From: a virus
IMG/VR virus record: IMGVR_UViG_3300028800_002458
Coordinates: 1-41,561 of that record
DNA: 41,561 nt
Reading direction: 5' to 3' (one strand)
Shown here: positions 21,729 through 28,701 of the stretch, piece after piece
Layout: every line of letters starts with the position of its first letter
Position numbering within the stretch: position 1 is the stretch's first letter
The notes under the pieces: model-generated
What the model was told of the DNA's origin: nothing
Database searches by the model: none
Seen by the model: only the letters and a program-made list of their open reading frames with translations
Program-made: the position numbers and the translations under genes

Positions 21729-22099
21729 TGTATTACGTGCTGATTGAAGGGGAAACGGTGCCCGTCACCGACGTCAAGCAGTGGGCGGTGTGGATGGATC
21801 TGGCCCGCAAGAATGACCTGATGCGGGTGGACCGTACCGAGGTCGGAGAGGGCTGCGTGTCGACCGTGTTTCTAGGGCTGGATCATTCGTTTTTCGACGG
21901 GCCGCCACTGCTGTTTGAGACCATGGTGTTCGATTCCGAATTTCATGGTGATGAGCAGTGGCGTTACACCACGCTGGCGCAGGCGCAGGCGGGGCACGAT
22001 GTAGTGGTAGCGGATCTGCGGGCGCGCATGGGCGTGGCCGAGCGCGAAGCGCAAGCGATCTTGACTCAGGCGCAGGCGCCAGTAAAGGACAAACCGTAA
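21725..22099 (+). CDS. Conserved-type phage protein of unknown function
   Basis: The protein has 124 residues. The block STVFLGLDHSFFDGPPLLFE followed by TMVFDSEFHGDEQWRYTTLA and AQAGHD is a distinctive pattern seen in many phage genomes without known function. Two adjacent ATGs (21725 and 21728) are possible starts; the first overlaps the upstream stop. The last base of its TAA is the first base of the next ATG. Confidence 0.78.
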   Translation: MMYYVLIEGETVPVTDVKQWAVWMDLARKNDLMRVDRTEVGEGCVSTVFLGLDHSFFDGPPLLFETMVFDSEFHGDEQWRYTTLAQAQAGHDVVVADLRARMGVAEREAQAILTQAQAPVKDKP

Positions 22100-22326
22100 T
22101 GGACACGTTGAACCGCGCAGTGCGCGAGCGCATTCGTTTTATCGATTGCTTGCTGGAGCAATACGGCGCGGTCAACCGCGCCGTGATCGTCAAGTATTTT
22201 GGGCTGTCGGTGCCGCAAGCCGCGCACGATTTGGCGACTTATAAGCGCGTCGCGCCGGGCAATATGGAGTACGACGCCAGCGCCAAGCGCTACGTGCGCG
22301 GCGTTAACTTTGTGCCGCTGAAATAG
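22099..22326 (+). CDS. Stand-alone winged-helix protein resembling the CapW/BrxR N-terminal domain
   Basis: The protein has 75 residues. RIRFIDCLLEQYGAVNRAVI, then VKYFGLSVPQAAHDLATYKR and APGNMEYDASAKRY, match the winged helix-turn-helix that starts CapW/BrxR-type WYL regulators (FID--L---G-VNR, FG-S-PQA--DL--Y, YD---K-Y). The WYL effector domain is absent, so it is either a minimal repressor or a DNA-binding decoy. It starts by a TAATG overlap and is followed 15 bp later by a strong terminator. It is the last gene of the early accessory block. Confidence 0.75.
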   Translation: MDTLNRAVRERIRFIDCLLEQYGAVNRAVIVKYFGLSVPQAAHDLATYKRVAPGNMEYDASAKRYVRGVNFVPLK

Positions 22327-22341
22327 TAATGTGACCCCTTT

Positions 22342-22370
22342 CTCGCCGCCCGTTCGGGGCGAGTTTTTTT
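22342..22370 (+). terminator. Strong intrinsic terminator ending the early accessory block
   Basis: CTCGCC and GGCGAG arms (22342-22347, 22358-22363), extended by inner GC pairs, are followed by seven T residues. The gap 22327-22464 otherwise holds an orphan CTTAGGAGTCC signal near 22382 with no gene behind it. Confidence 0.88.
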
Positions 22371-22464
22371 AACGCAGCATTACTTAGGAGTCCAATAATC
22401 AGATAGGAATTGAGGGTGCGGGCCGCGAGGCCCATTGTGACGATGTACTAATTAGGAGTTCGAA

Positions 22465-23454
22465 ATGAGTAATATACGAAATATCAACCTGTTGTATTGC
22501 CCGGCCTTGTCGGTGTGGGGCGCGCACAAGAAGGACAAGGCAGCCAGCCGCCAAGTGACCAAGAGCCACGGGGCCAAGGAGGGCGCGGCCAATGTCTACA
22601 AGGAGCTGTTGCCCGATAGCGCCGAGCTGGACGCCGTGCAGAAGTGGAGCGGCAATTTCCGCAACTGGGTCTATCACAAAACCCTGCCGTGGAGCGACAA
22701 CGGCTGGCGCATCGGCGCGGCCGTCGCGCACATGGACTTCATGGCCGAAGCGGGCGAGCGCATCAATGTGGGCATGGCGCTGGTGGACACGTTCCTGCAA
22801 GCCTACCAGCATGAGATCGAGAAGGCCAAGCAGGCGGGTGATGGCTTGGGCGATCTGTTTGATCCGGCGGATTACCCCACCGAGCGCCAGCTGCGCCAGA
22901 AGTTCAGCTTCACCATTGAGGTGCAGGTCATGCCGCTGGCCGAGGATTTGCGCATCGTCGAGGGCGTGCCCCCTGAGGAGGTCGAGAAGTTGGTCAAGGT
23001 CGCCGAGGCGGACTATGGCAAGCGCGTCGCCGACGCCATGCACGACGCCTACCGCCGGCTCTATGAGGTGGTGGGTAAGCTCGCCACCACCCTGGAGCAG
23101 TACGGGGATAAGACCGTGAAAAGTTTTCACGACACCCTGGTGGATAACCTGCGCGGTCAGCTGGAGGTGCTGCCGGCCTTGAACCTGACCGGCGACCCGC
23201 AGCTGACCGCGCTCGCCGAGCGGGCGAGCGCCTTGACCCTGTATGAGCCCGCCCGGTTGCGCAAGAGCGAGCAGCTCCGGCTCGCGGCCATCATGCAAGC
23301 GCACGAGTTGATGGCGCAGTTCCCCGCGGCGATCACGGGCGTGACACTGGCCGCGCCGCCGGCACTGGTACTGGTGCCCACTACCGTAACTCAGCTGGGG
23401 ATGATCCCCACCGAGGCCGTGAGCAAGCGGGCGTTGTTTGCCGATATGTTGTAG
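22465..23454 (+). CDS. DUF3150-like protein upstream of a MoxR ATPase
   Basis: The protein has 329 residues and is soluble and helical. The start (NLLYCPALSVWGAHKKDKAA then SRQVTKSHGAKEGAANVYKE) and the block LPWSDNGWRIGAAVAHMDFM resemble a phage protein family I associate with DUF3150. TACTAATTAGGAGTTCGAA precedes the ATG and is almost the same leader as at 30705. It is the first gene after the strong terminator and heads the ATPase/metallopeptidase group, so it may be their substrate or adaptor; that role is inference. Confidence 0.7.
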   Translation: MSNIRNINLLYCPALSVWGAHKKDKAASRQVTKSHGAKEGAANVYKELLPDSAELDAVQKWSGNFRNWVYHKTLPWSDNGWRIGAAVAHMDFMAEAGERINVGMALVDTFLQAYQHEIEKAKQAGDGLGDLFDPADYPTERQLRQKFSFTIEVQVMPLAEDLRIVEGVPPEEVEKLVKVAEADYGKRVADAMHDAYRRLYEVVGKLATTLEQYGDKTVKSFHDTLVDNLRGQLEVLPALNLTGDPQLTALAERASALTLYEPARLRKSEQLRLAAIMQAHELMAQFPAAITGVTLAAPPALVLVPTTVTQLGMIPTEAVSKRALFADML

Positions 23455-23459
23455 AGCAC

Positions 23460-23475
23460 CCGGACATCGGGGCGC
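23460..23475 (-). repeat. 16-bp element inverted relative to 19949-19964
   Basis: CCGGACATCGGGGCGC begins a local hairpin (GACATC 23463-23468 with GATGTC 23484-23489) just ahead of the CAACTGATTAGGAG cassette. Confidence 0.6.
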
Positions 23476-23515
23476 CTCGTCCTGATGTCTCCCCCAACTG
23501 ATTAGGAGAACGATG

Positions 23516-24622
23516 ATGGCGATCAAACTGAAAGAGCTACCCCCGATCCTGGTGCGCAACTACCTGGCCGGGGTCAACACCGGGATCTTCGGCAAGCCGG
23601 CGATCGGCAAGACCGTAACGATCGAGGAGTTCTGTGCTCGGATGCAGGCCAAGATCGAAGGCTTTCGCTGTTGGACCTTTTACGCCAATACGATGTCACC
23701 GATGGACATCCAGGCGAGCTGCCCGGATCAGGAGACCGGCCTGCTGCGGCTGTATAACAACGAGAGCCTACCGAATCATTACCGCAACCCGGACGCCAAG
23801 GGCATCCTCTTTATTGGTGAGTTCTTTAGCGGCGACCCTCTGACCAACAAGCTGTTGCAGAAGTACATCAACAATGAGGATATGTCGGGGGTGTTGCGCA
23901 AACCCAAGGGCGTGGTGGTGGTGGTGGACGGCAATGCCATCGAACATAAATCCGGTGCCCAACAACAGAGCCGAGCGTTGATGTCGCGCATCGAGCAGCA
24001 CGAGGTCTACACCGACGCTAACGACAACATCGAGCATGCGTCCAAGCATGGCTGGCACAGCACGGTGCAGCTGTTCATGGAGAAGCACCCGGCGCTGATC
24101 GACAACTACGATGAGGTGTTTCAGACGCGTGACTCGCCGAACACCGCGCGCACCGAGGGGCGCGACCAGATGAGTGAGGAGGGTAAACGCGGCATCTGGT
24201 CCAACATGCGCAGCTGGGACCGGATCAGTAATAAGGAGTTTGTGGCCGAGGACATCGCCTCCCCCGTGACGCTGGCCGAGGCGATGGCCAGCTTAGGCTC
24301 GGGCGTGGGCCGCGCCTATGACACGTACAAGCGCGAGCTGCGCGACCTGGTGCCGTTCGCGCAGATCATGGCCGACCCGAGCGGGGTGGCCATACCGAGT
24401 GCGGTCGACGAACGGTATGCGCTGGCGATGATCGTCGCTAAGCGCTGCGGCGAGGAGCAGATGCCGGCGGTGAAAATCTTTGGCGAACGGCTGCCGATCG
24501 AGCTGCAGGCCATGATCATCCACCATGTGCAGCTGCGTAAGGCGTTTTACTTGGCGGGCACCGACGCCTACATCCAGTGGGTCGCCAACCCAGCGTTGTC
24601 CAATTTGATGGTGGGGGTCTAA
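23516..24622 (+). CDS. MoxR-like AAA+ ATPase
   Basis: The protein has 368 residues. Walker A is GKPAIGKT at 26-33. The Walker B position is ILFIGE at 97-102, where the usual Asp before Glu is Gly. VVDGN (sensor 1 Asn140) and SRALMSRIE (arginine-finger region, about 152-160) follow. MoxR ATPases act as chaperone-like remodellers partnered with VWA proteins, and a VWA protein is encoded at 26302. The second of two adjacent ATGs is chosen because it gives the seven-base spacing used by other cassette copies. ATP hydrolysis may be slow if the Asp loss matters. Confidence 0.82.
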   Translation: MAIKLKELPPILVRNYLAGVNTGIFGKPAIGKTVTIEEFCARMQAKIEGFRCWTFYANTMSPMDIQASCPDQETGLLRLYNNESLPNHYRNPDAKGILFIGEFFSGDPLTNKLLQKYINNEDMSGVLRKPKGVVVVVDGNAIEHKSGAQQQSRALMSRIEQHEVYTDANDNIEHASKHGWHSTVQLFMEKHPALIDNYDEVFQTRDSPNTARTEGRDQMSEEGKRGIWSNMRSWDRISNKEFVAEDIASPVTLAEAMASLGSGVGRAYDTYKRELRDLVPFAQIMADPSGVAIPSAVDERYALAMIVAKRCGEEQMPAVKIFGERLPIELQAMIIHHVQLRKAFYLAGTDAYIQWVANPALSNLMVGV

Positions 24623-24625
24623 ACC

Positions 24626-25342
24626 ATGCGGCCAAATCCGACACAGGCTGCGCGCGAGGGGGACCCGTGGGGCGATCATGAAGATCATGACTTGCTCGAC
24701 GCCTGGACCAGCAACCGGTTCACCGTGCAGGATTTGGCGCAACGTCATCAACGGGTCGCCAACGCCATCGTGACGCGGCTGCGCACGAAGCGCTGCGCGG
24801 ACGGCGCCATGCGGTACTTGGAGTATTTACGCGCGCACCCGGAGGTGCATTCAACCACGTCTTTCTTGGAGGATCCGATGACCCGACGCCGCATATACGA
24901 CGAAGTAAAAGCGCTGCTGCAGCTGATCAATGTGGAGACGCCCGGCAAATACTCTACTGCGCTCACCCTAGGCGCTCGGATTGACGTGAACGCCACCACG
25001 GCCGGCAGTGCGGCCAGTCGTCTGGTGGCACAGAAGCTCGCCGAGGAGACCAAGCTCACCGAAAACGGCCGGCGTTCGTGCTTCGCGTATCGCTGGATCG
25101 TGCCGCAGGTGACGATGGTGCCATTGTCACCGGAGTCGCTGGGAAAACTGTTAGCGGTGTGGGATGAGGACGAGGTGCAGCCGGGCTCGCCCCAGGCGTC
25201 CCTGCCACTGTTGTCCGAGGTGTCCGACATGGGGCTGCGGGTGCTGATACAGGGCCGCGTGGTGTGGCTCACGATGGACGAGGCGGCCGACGTGTATTGG
25301 AGGCTGGAGCGGCACAAGCATTCGTTTCAGAAGTCAACGTAA
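24626..25342 (+). CDS. Helix-turn-helix protein in the ATPase group
   Basis: The protein has 238 residues. Residues about 18-56 (DHDLLDAWTSNRFTVQDLAQ then RHQRVANAIVTRLRTKRC) form a tri-helical DNA-binding pattern of the kind seen in Myb/GcrA-like phage proteins. A second helical region (TTAGSAASRLVAQKL) lies near 130. It starts three bases after the ATPase stop. It may regulate this group or bind DNA during replication; neither is shown. Confidence 0.65.
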   Translation: MRPNPTQAAREGDPWGDHEDHDLLDAWTSNRFTVQDLAQRHQRVANAIVTRLRTKRCADGAMRYLEYLRAHPEVHSTTSFLEDPMTRRRIYDEVKALLQLINVETPGKYSTALTLGARIDVNATTAGSAASRLVAQKLAEETKLTENGRRSCFAYRWIVPQVTMVPLSPESLGKLLAVWDEDEVQPGSPQASLPLLSEVSDMGLRVLIQGRVVWLTMDEAADVYWRLERHKHSFQKST

Positions 25343-25367
25343 TACCTTACTGGTTAGGAGAACGATC

Positions 25368-25715
25368 ATGTGTAAGCACTGTACGGAGCACGAGAAGCTA
25401 CGCGACACGCCGCTCGATGCCAACGAGCTGGCGTGGCTGCGCCGCTTGCGCGAGATGGACCCGGCCAAGTACCCGGCGCTGCTGCCGGCCTACATCAAGA
25501 CGCACCTGCGCTTGGGGTCGCCGCCCGAGCGGCACCCGTTCAAGCCGGGCGAGCCGCCGGTGTATCCGGGCTGGATCGCTGGTTGCGGCAAGTGGCAGAC
25601 GCGCGAGGAGGCGGCGGCCTTGCGCCAGTACCCGGTGTTTGTGGGGCAAAGCGTGGCCGACTACGTGGGCACGTTCGAGACCCTGAACCGCTTGCGCAAA
25701 GGAGAACCATCATGA
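25368..25715 (+). CDS. Small protein with an N-terminal CxxC
   Basis: The protein has 115 residues. MCKHCTEHEKL has a single CxxC plus His; the middle is basic and proline-rich (HPFKPGEPPVYPGWIAGCGK). The TACTGGTTAGGAGAACGATC cassette precedes the ATG. It overlaps the next gene as ATGA. The function is unknown. Confidence 0.66.
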   Translation: MCKHCTEHEKLRDTPLDANELAWLRRLREMDPAKYPALLPAYIKTHLRLGSPPERHPFKPGEPPVYPGWIAGCGKWQTREEAAALRQYPVFVGQSVADYVGTFETLNRLRKGEPS

Positions 25716-25942
25716 TTCACGAGTATGCGTTTGATGTGAAGCTGTACGCCGCGATCCGCGTGCGGGCCGAGAGCGTGGAGGCAGCGCGTGAGCTGTTGGA
25801 TGAGACAGTGCAAGCGGCTGACGCCAACTTTGGTGCATGGCCCGATGGCGAGCCCATCCTCGCCGAGGTATCGGTGGCCGGTGAGCACAACCCCTGCTTC
25901 GAGGTCGACGGCGAGACGGATCACCCCGACTGCGACGCGTAG
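25712..25942 (+). CDS. Small conserved-type phage protein
   Basis: The protein has 76 residues, MIHEYAFDVKLYAAIRVRAE onward, then ADANFGAWPDGEPILAEVSV. This strand-helix-strand form with GAWP-G-PILAEVS is common in small phage proteins of unknown function. AAAGGAGAACCATC precedes the ATG, which overlaps the upstream stop. The long open frame upstream is a shadow. Confidence 0.72.
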   Translation: MIHEYAFDVKLYAAIRVRAESVEAARELLDETVQAADANFGAWPDGEPILAEVSVAGEHNPCFEVDGETDHPDCDA

Positions 25943-25946
25943 CACT

Positions 25947-25970
25947 TAACTAATTAGGAGAAAGATTATG
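25947..25970 (+). promoter_or_regulatory. Three-frame stop plus Shine-Dalgarno cassette (full copy)
   Basis: TAACTAATTAG carries TAA, TAA and TAG in three different frames and runs into GGAGAAAGATT and the ATG at 25968. Confidence 0.8.
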
Positions 25971-26318
25971 TCTGCACCTTATGACTACAAGGCACTGATC
26001 GACGGCATCGAGGATGATGCCCCGTGCCGGTGTGAGGATTGCGAATGGGTGGGCGTGTTCACGGACCTAGCGCCCATCGAGGACTGTTGCCTCACGCCGG
26101 GCGACCCGTCGCCGGCTGGGCGCTGCCCCGAGTGCGACACGCTGGCGTATGTGGTGCAGGTCGAGCGCCGGGAGCTGGCCGATGCGCTGGACGCGTTGAA
26201 CGATTGCAACTGGCTGGATGAGAGCCCGACTGGCACGCCGGAGCTGGCGGCGGCACAAGCAAAAGCGCGCAACGTCCTGGCCGCTTATAAGGAGACCCAT
26301 CATGATTCCACAAACTAA
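25968..26318 (+). CDS. Zinc-ribbon-like acidic protein
   Basis: The protein has 116 residues. Cysteines in CRCEDCEW, DCCLTPGDPSPAGRCPECD make a probable zinc ribbon (about residues 20-58), followed by a helix and an Ala-rich tail. The TPGDPSPAGRCPEC block is typical of a phage family of unknown function. Its 3' end overlaps the next gene by 17 bp. Confidence 0.72.
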   Translation: MSAPYDYKALIDGIEDDAPCRCEDCEWVGVFTDLAPIEDCCLTPGDPSPAGRCPECDTLAYVVQVERRELADALDALNDCNWLDESPTGTPELAAAQAKARNVLAAYKETHHDSTN

Positions 26319-27462
26319 TATCGCCGCTGCCGCAGCGGTGCGCCTCACGCTACACCATAGCTTCTTTGCCGAGGTGTTCTATAGCATGACCATCCTGGAG
26401 GCCACCCCCGAGCAGGTCGCGGGGGGGCTGCTAACGCAGGCGACCGACGCGCGCTCGATGTGGATTAACCGCGAGTTCTTTACCTCGATCCCGCTGCTGC
26501 AGCAAACCACCGAGGTGGTGCATGAGCTGCTGCATAAGATCCTGTTGCACCCGACGCGACGGGGTAGCCGTGACCCCAAGCTGTGGAATATCGCGTGCGA
26601 CTACGCGGTGAATGCCATCATGAAACTGAGTGGCTTTACCATTCCCAGCGACTGGCTGTTGGATATGCAGTACAGTGGCATGCTGGCCGAAACGATCTAT
26701 GCCGCGTTGCTGAAACGAGTCAAAGAAAATCCGCAACAAGCGCAGCCGCAACTGGCACCCGGGCGCTATGATGTCAAGGAGCCGCAGCAAGATGGCAAGC
26801 CCTTGAGCCCCGAGCAAGTCACGCGGTTCGAGGATCAGATCAAGGCGGTGGTGGAGCGGGCGACCGCGAACGCCGAGGCGATCGGCGCGCTGCCTAAGGG
26901 CTTGCGTTTGGAGGTGGCCCGGGCATATCAGGCCACCGCTGAGCCCTGGTACAACCACCTGCACCGCTATATGCAATCGTTGGCCACCGCCAGCTATAAC
27001 TGGACGCGCTTTAACCGTCGGGCGATGTTGACCCACGGGGTGTTTGCCCCCGCGCACTATGTCGAGGCGCTGGGTGATGTAGCGCTGTTTATCGATACCT
27101 CGGGGAGCTGTTATCAGGCCGCGCAGCAGGCGCAGTTTGCCATGCACCTGAATGCGATTCTGGCCGAGGCCCGCCCGCACCGTCTGCACCTGTATTACTT
27201 CGATGGGCGGGTGTATCCGGGCGAGGTGATCGAGGCCGGCGAGCTGGACATCGAGACCCGGCCACGCGGCGGGGGCGGCACGAAGTTCGAGCCGATCTTC
27301 GAGCAGCTGGAAGCCGACGACGTGGTGCCTGAGGTGTGTATCATCCTGACCGATCTGCTGGGGACGTTCCCGGACGATGAGCCGGAATATCCGGTGGTGT
27401 GGGCGAACGTGTTGGGGTGGGGTGAGGCACCGTTTGGAGAGACGATTCATGTGGTCGACTGA
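26302..27462 (+). CDS. Zinc-metallopeptidase-like and VWA-domain protein (DUF2201 type)
   Basis: The protein has 386 residues. HELLH at 74-78 is a HExxH zinc motif, followed by HPTRRGSRDPKLWNIACDYAVN, the form expected in DUF2201-type putative metallopeptidases. The C-terminal half is a VWA-like domain with the metal-site motif DTSGS (265-269), a GGGGTKFEP threonine loop and ILTDLLG. The ATG at 26302 is chosen because AAGGAGACCCATC precedes it. It pairs with the MoxR ATPase upstream. The ATPase is expected to remodel it or act through it on a metal-dependent target; the substrate is unknown. Confidence 0.85.
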   Translation: MIPQTNIAAAAAVRLTLHHSFFAEVFYSMTILEATPEQVAGGLLTQATDARSMWINREFFTSIPLLQQTTEVVHELLHKILLHPTRRGSRDPKLWNIACDYAVNAIMKLSGFTIPSDWLLDMQYSGMLAETIYAALLKRVKENPQQAQPQLAPGRYDVKEPQQDGKPLSPEQVTRFEDQIKAVVERATANAEAIGALPKGLRLEVARAYQATAEPWYNHLHRYMQSLATASYNWTRFNRRAMLTHGVFAPAHYVEALGDVALFIDTSGSCYQAAQQAQFAMHLNAILAEARPHRLHLYYFDGRVYPGEVIEAGELDIETRPRGGGGTKFEPIFEQLEADDVVPEVCIILTDLLGTFPDDEPEYPVVWANVLGWGEAPFGETIHVVD

Positions 27463-27476
27463 GCGGGGAGCGGGTG

Positions 27477-27626
27477 ATGACCGTGAAGTATGAATATACG
27501 GCCGACGTGAGCACCTACGAGGGCGAGACCGCGACCGTGACCGTACTGGCCACGAGCCCGGAGCAAGCGGCGCGCCAGTTACTGCTGATGGGCTATGCGC
27601 AAGTAAGTAATGTGATCAAACTTTAA
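27477..27626 (+). CDS. Small 49-residue protein
   Basis: The protein reads MTVKYEYTADVSTYEGETAT onward and ends NVIKL. It has a ferredoxin-like half pattern of strand, helix (SPEQAARQLLLMG) and strand. GGGGAGCGGGTG precedes the ATG, and its TAA is the first stop of a three-frame cassette. It resembles other short strand-helix-strand proteins in this phage (20256, 25712). The function is unknown. Confidence 0.62.
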   Translation: MTVKYEYTADVSTYEGETATVTVLATSPEQAARQLLLMGYAQVSNVIKL

Positions 27627-27645
27627 CTAACTAGGAGCTGTGATG
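27624..27645 (+). promoter_or_regulatory. Three-frame stop plus Shine-Dalgarno cassette (full copy)
   Basis: TAACTAACTAG has stops at offsets 0, 4 and 8, the first being the real stop of the 49-residue gene. GGAGCTGTG leads to the ATG at 27643. Confidence 0.8.
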
Positions 27646-27960
27646 GAACTCGAAATGAAGAAGCTGGAAGAAATCAACATGCGCATGATTCGTACCGAGT
27701 CGCGTCTGGTGCAGCTGGGCGATCACGTCGGCGCGAACCTGCGCACCAAGATGCGCATCGAGGTGTTCTTTAAGGAGGACAAGCAACCCTATGTCGAGGT
27801 CGACGCGTTGGATGTGTCGATGTCGCGCGTGGTGACCTCGCTGCACGAAGCGGGCGTGCGCATCGGTGCGGTGCCGGTCTATCTGAACGGCGAACTGCTG
27901 GCCACCATCCACCCCGGTATCGTAACCAAACGGAGAGACCACCAACATGAGCAACCCTAA
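27643..27960 (+). CDS. Small protein of unknown function
   Basis: The protein has 105 residues. The N-terminal helix (MELEMKKLEEINMRMIRTES) is coiled-coil-like; the remainder is mixed, with YVEVDALDVSMSRVVTSLHE. It overlaps the next gene by 14 bp. No domain is recognised. Confidence 0.66.
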   Translation: MELEMKKLEEINMRMIRTESRLVQLGDHVGANLRTKMRIEVFFKEDKQPYVEVDALDVSMSRVVTSLHEAGVRIGAVPVYLNGELLATIHPGIVTKRRDHQHEQP

Positions 27961-28222
27961 CCTGGAAGACTTGATCCCGCCCGAGCAGCCGGTGGCTGTG
28001 GCCAAGGTACTGGACGCGCTGCCCGGCATCGTGGGGGGGTTGGACAGCATGCTGCGGGATCTGTGCGGCCAGAAGATGCCGTTCGTGCTGCTGGTGTTCG
28101 CGCAGGGCGGCGCGATGCACGCCACCAACATTGTGCCGGCGTCGCAGGCGATCGAGGCGGTCAAGCAGCTCGCCGAGCAGTGGGATGTGGAGCTACCGCA
28201 AGCCCAGCCGCGCGCCCATTAG
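27947..28222 (+). CDS. GYGF-type small protein, diverged copy 3 of 3
   Basis: The protein has 91 residues. LDSMLRDLCGQKMPFVLLVF followed by MHATNIVPASQAIEAVKQLA aligns with the two proteins at 19404 and 19681, with GYGF replaced by KMPF. GGAGAG lies before the ATG. It is a dispersed paralogue about 8 kb from the tandem pair. Confidence 0.66.
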   Translation: MSNPNLEDLIPPEQPVAVAKVLDALPGIVGGLDSMLRDLCGQKMPFVLLVFAQGGAMHATNIVPASQAIEAVKQLAEQWDVELPQAQPRAH

Positions 28223-28231
28223 GAGAGCGTT

Positions 28232-28522
28232 ATGGCAAAGAAGGAACTGATAGCGAGTGAAGTCGACGCTGCCTGGGCCGCGTTTCGTGACCAGCGTGAC
28301 GACGCCTTGCGCACCCTAGACTTGCACTGGGCGCGGCATATCGACCCGAGCGCGAGCGACGAGGTGCTGTTGCTGGCCTTGCACAAGGCGCGTTATTTGC
28401 TGGTCGACTTCGATCCGGTGCTGCGTCACGAGAGCGCGGCATGGCTACGCGCAGGTGGCCACGACCAGCTGCACGGCTTCCCTCTGCTGCCCGAGGGCGA
28501 GCTACCCACTAAGTGGAGTTGA
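28232..28522 (+). CDS. Small protein of unknown function
   Basis: The protein has 96 residues, helical, MAKKELIASEVDAAWAAFRD onward, with LLALHKARYLLVDFDPVLRH. CATTAGGAGAGCGTT precedes the ATG. No domain is recognised. Confidence 0.64.
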   Translation: MAKKELIASEVDAAWAAFRDQRDDALRTLDLHWARHIDPSASDEVLLLALHKARYLLVDFDPVLRHESAAWLRAGGHDQLHGFPLLPEGELPTKWS

Positions 28523-28524
28523 TC

Positions 28525-28701
28525 ATGCCCGCGACGCCCCCTAGCAATACCCTACAGCGCCTGATGGCCTTTACCCCCGAGGACTGGGACCGCGCCTACG
28601 CGCAGTACCTCGCTAACCGAGTGCAGGCGGGCGAGACGGAGCGCTACACGCGGGCCGAATACCCTGCGCAGTGCGTGGCCTGGGCCAGGGAGTTTCCCTA
28701 A
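28525..28701 (+). CDS. Small 58-residue protein ahead of the DNA polymerase
   Basis: The protein reads MPATPPSNTLQRLMAFTPED onward, helical. GTGGAGTTGATC precedes the ATG. The last base of its TAA is the first base of the polymerase ATG (TAATG), so the two are translationally coupled. The function is unknown. Confidence 0.6.
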   Translation: MPATPPSNTLQRLMAFTPEDWDRAYAQYLANRVQAGETERYTRAEYPAQCVAWAREFP

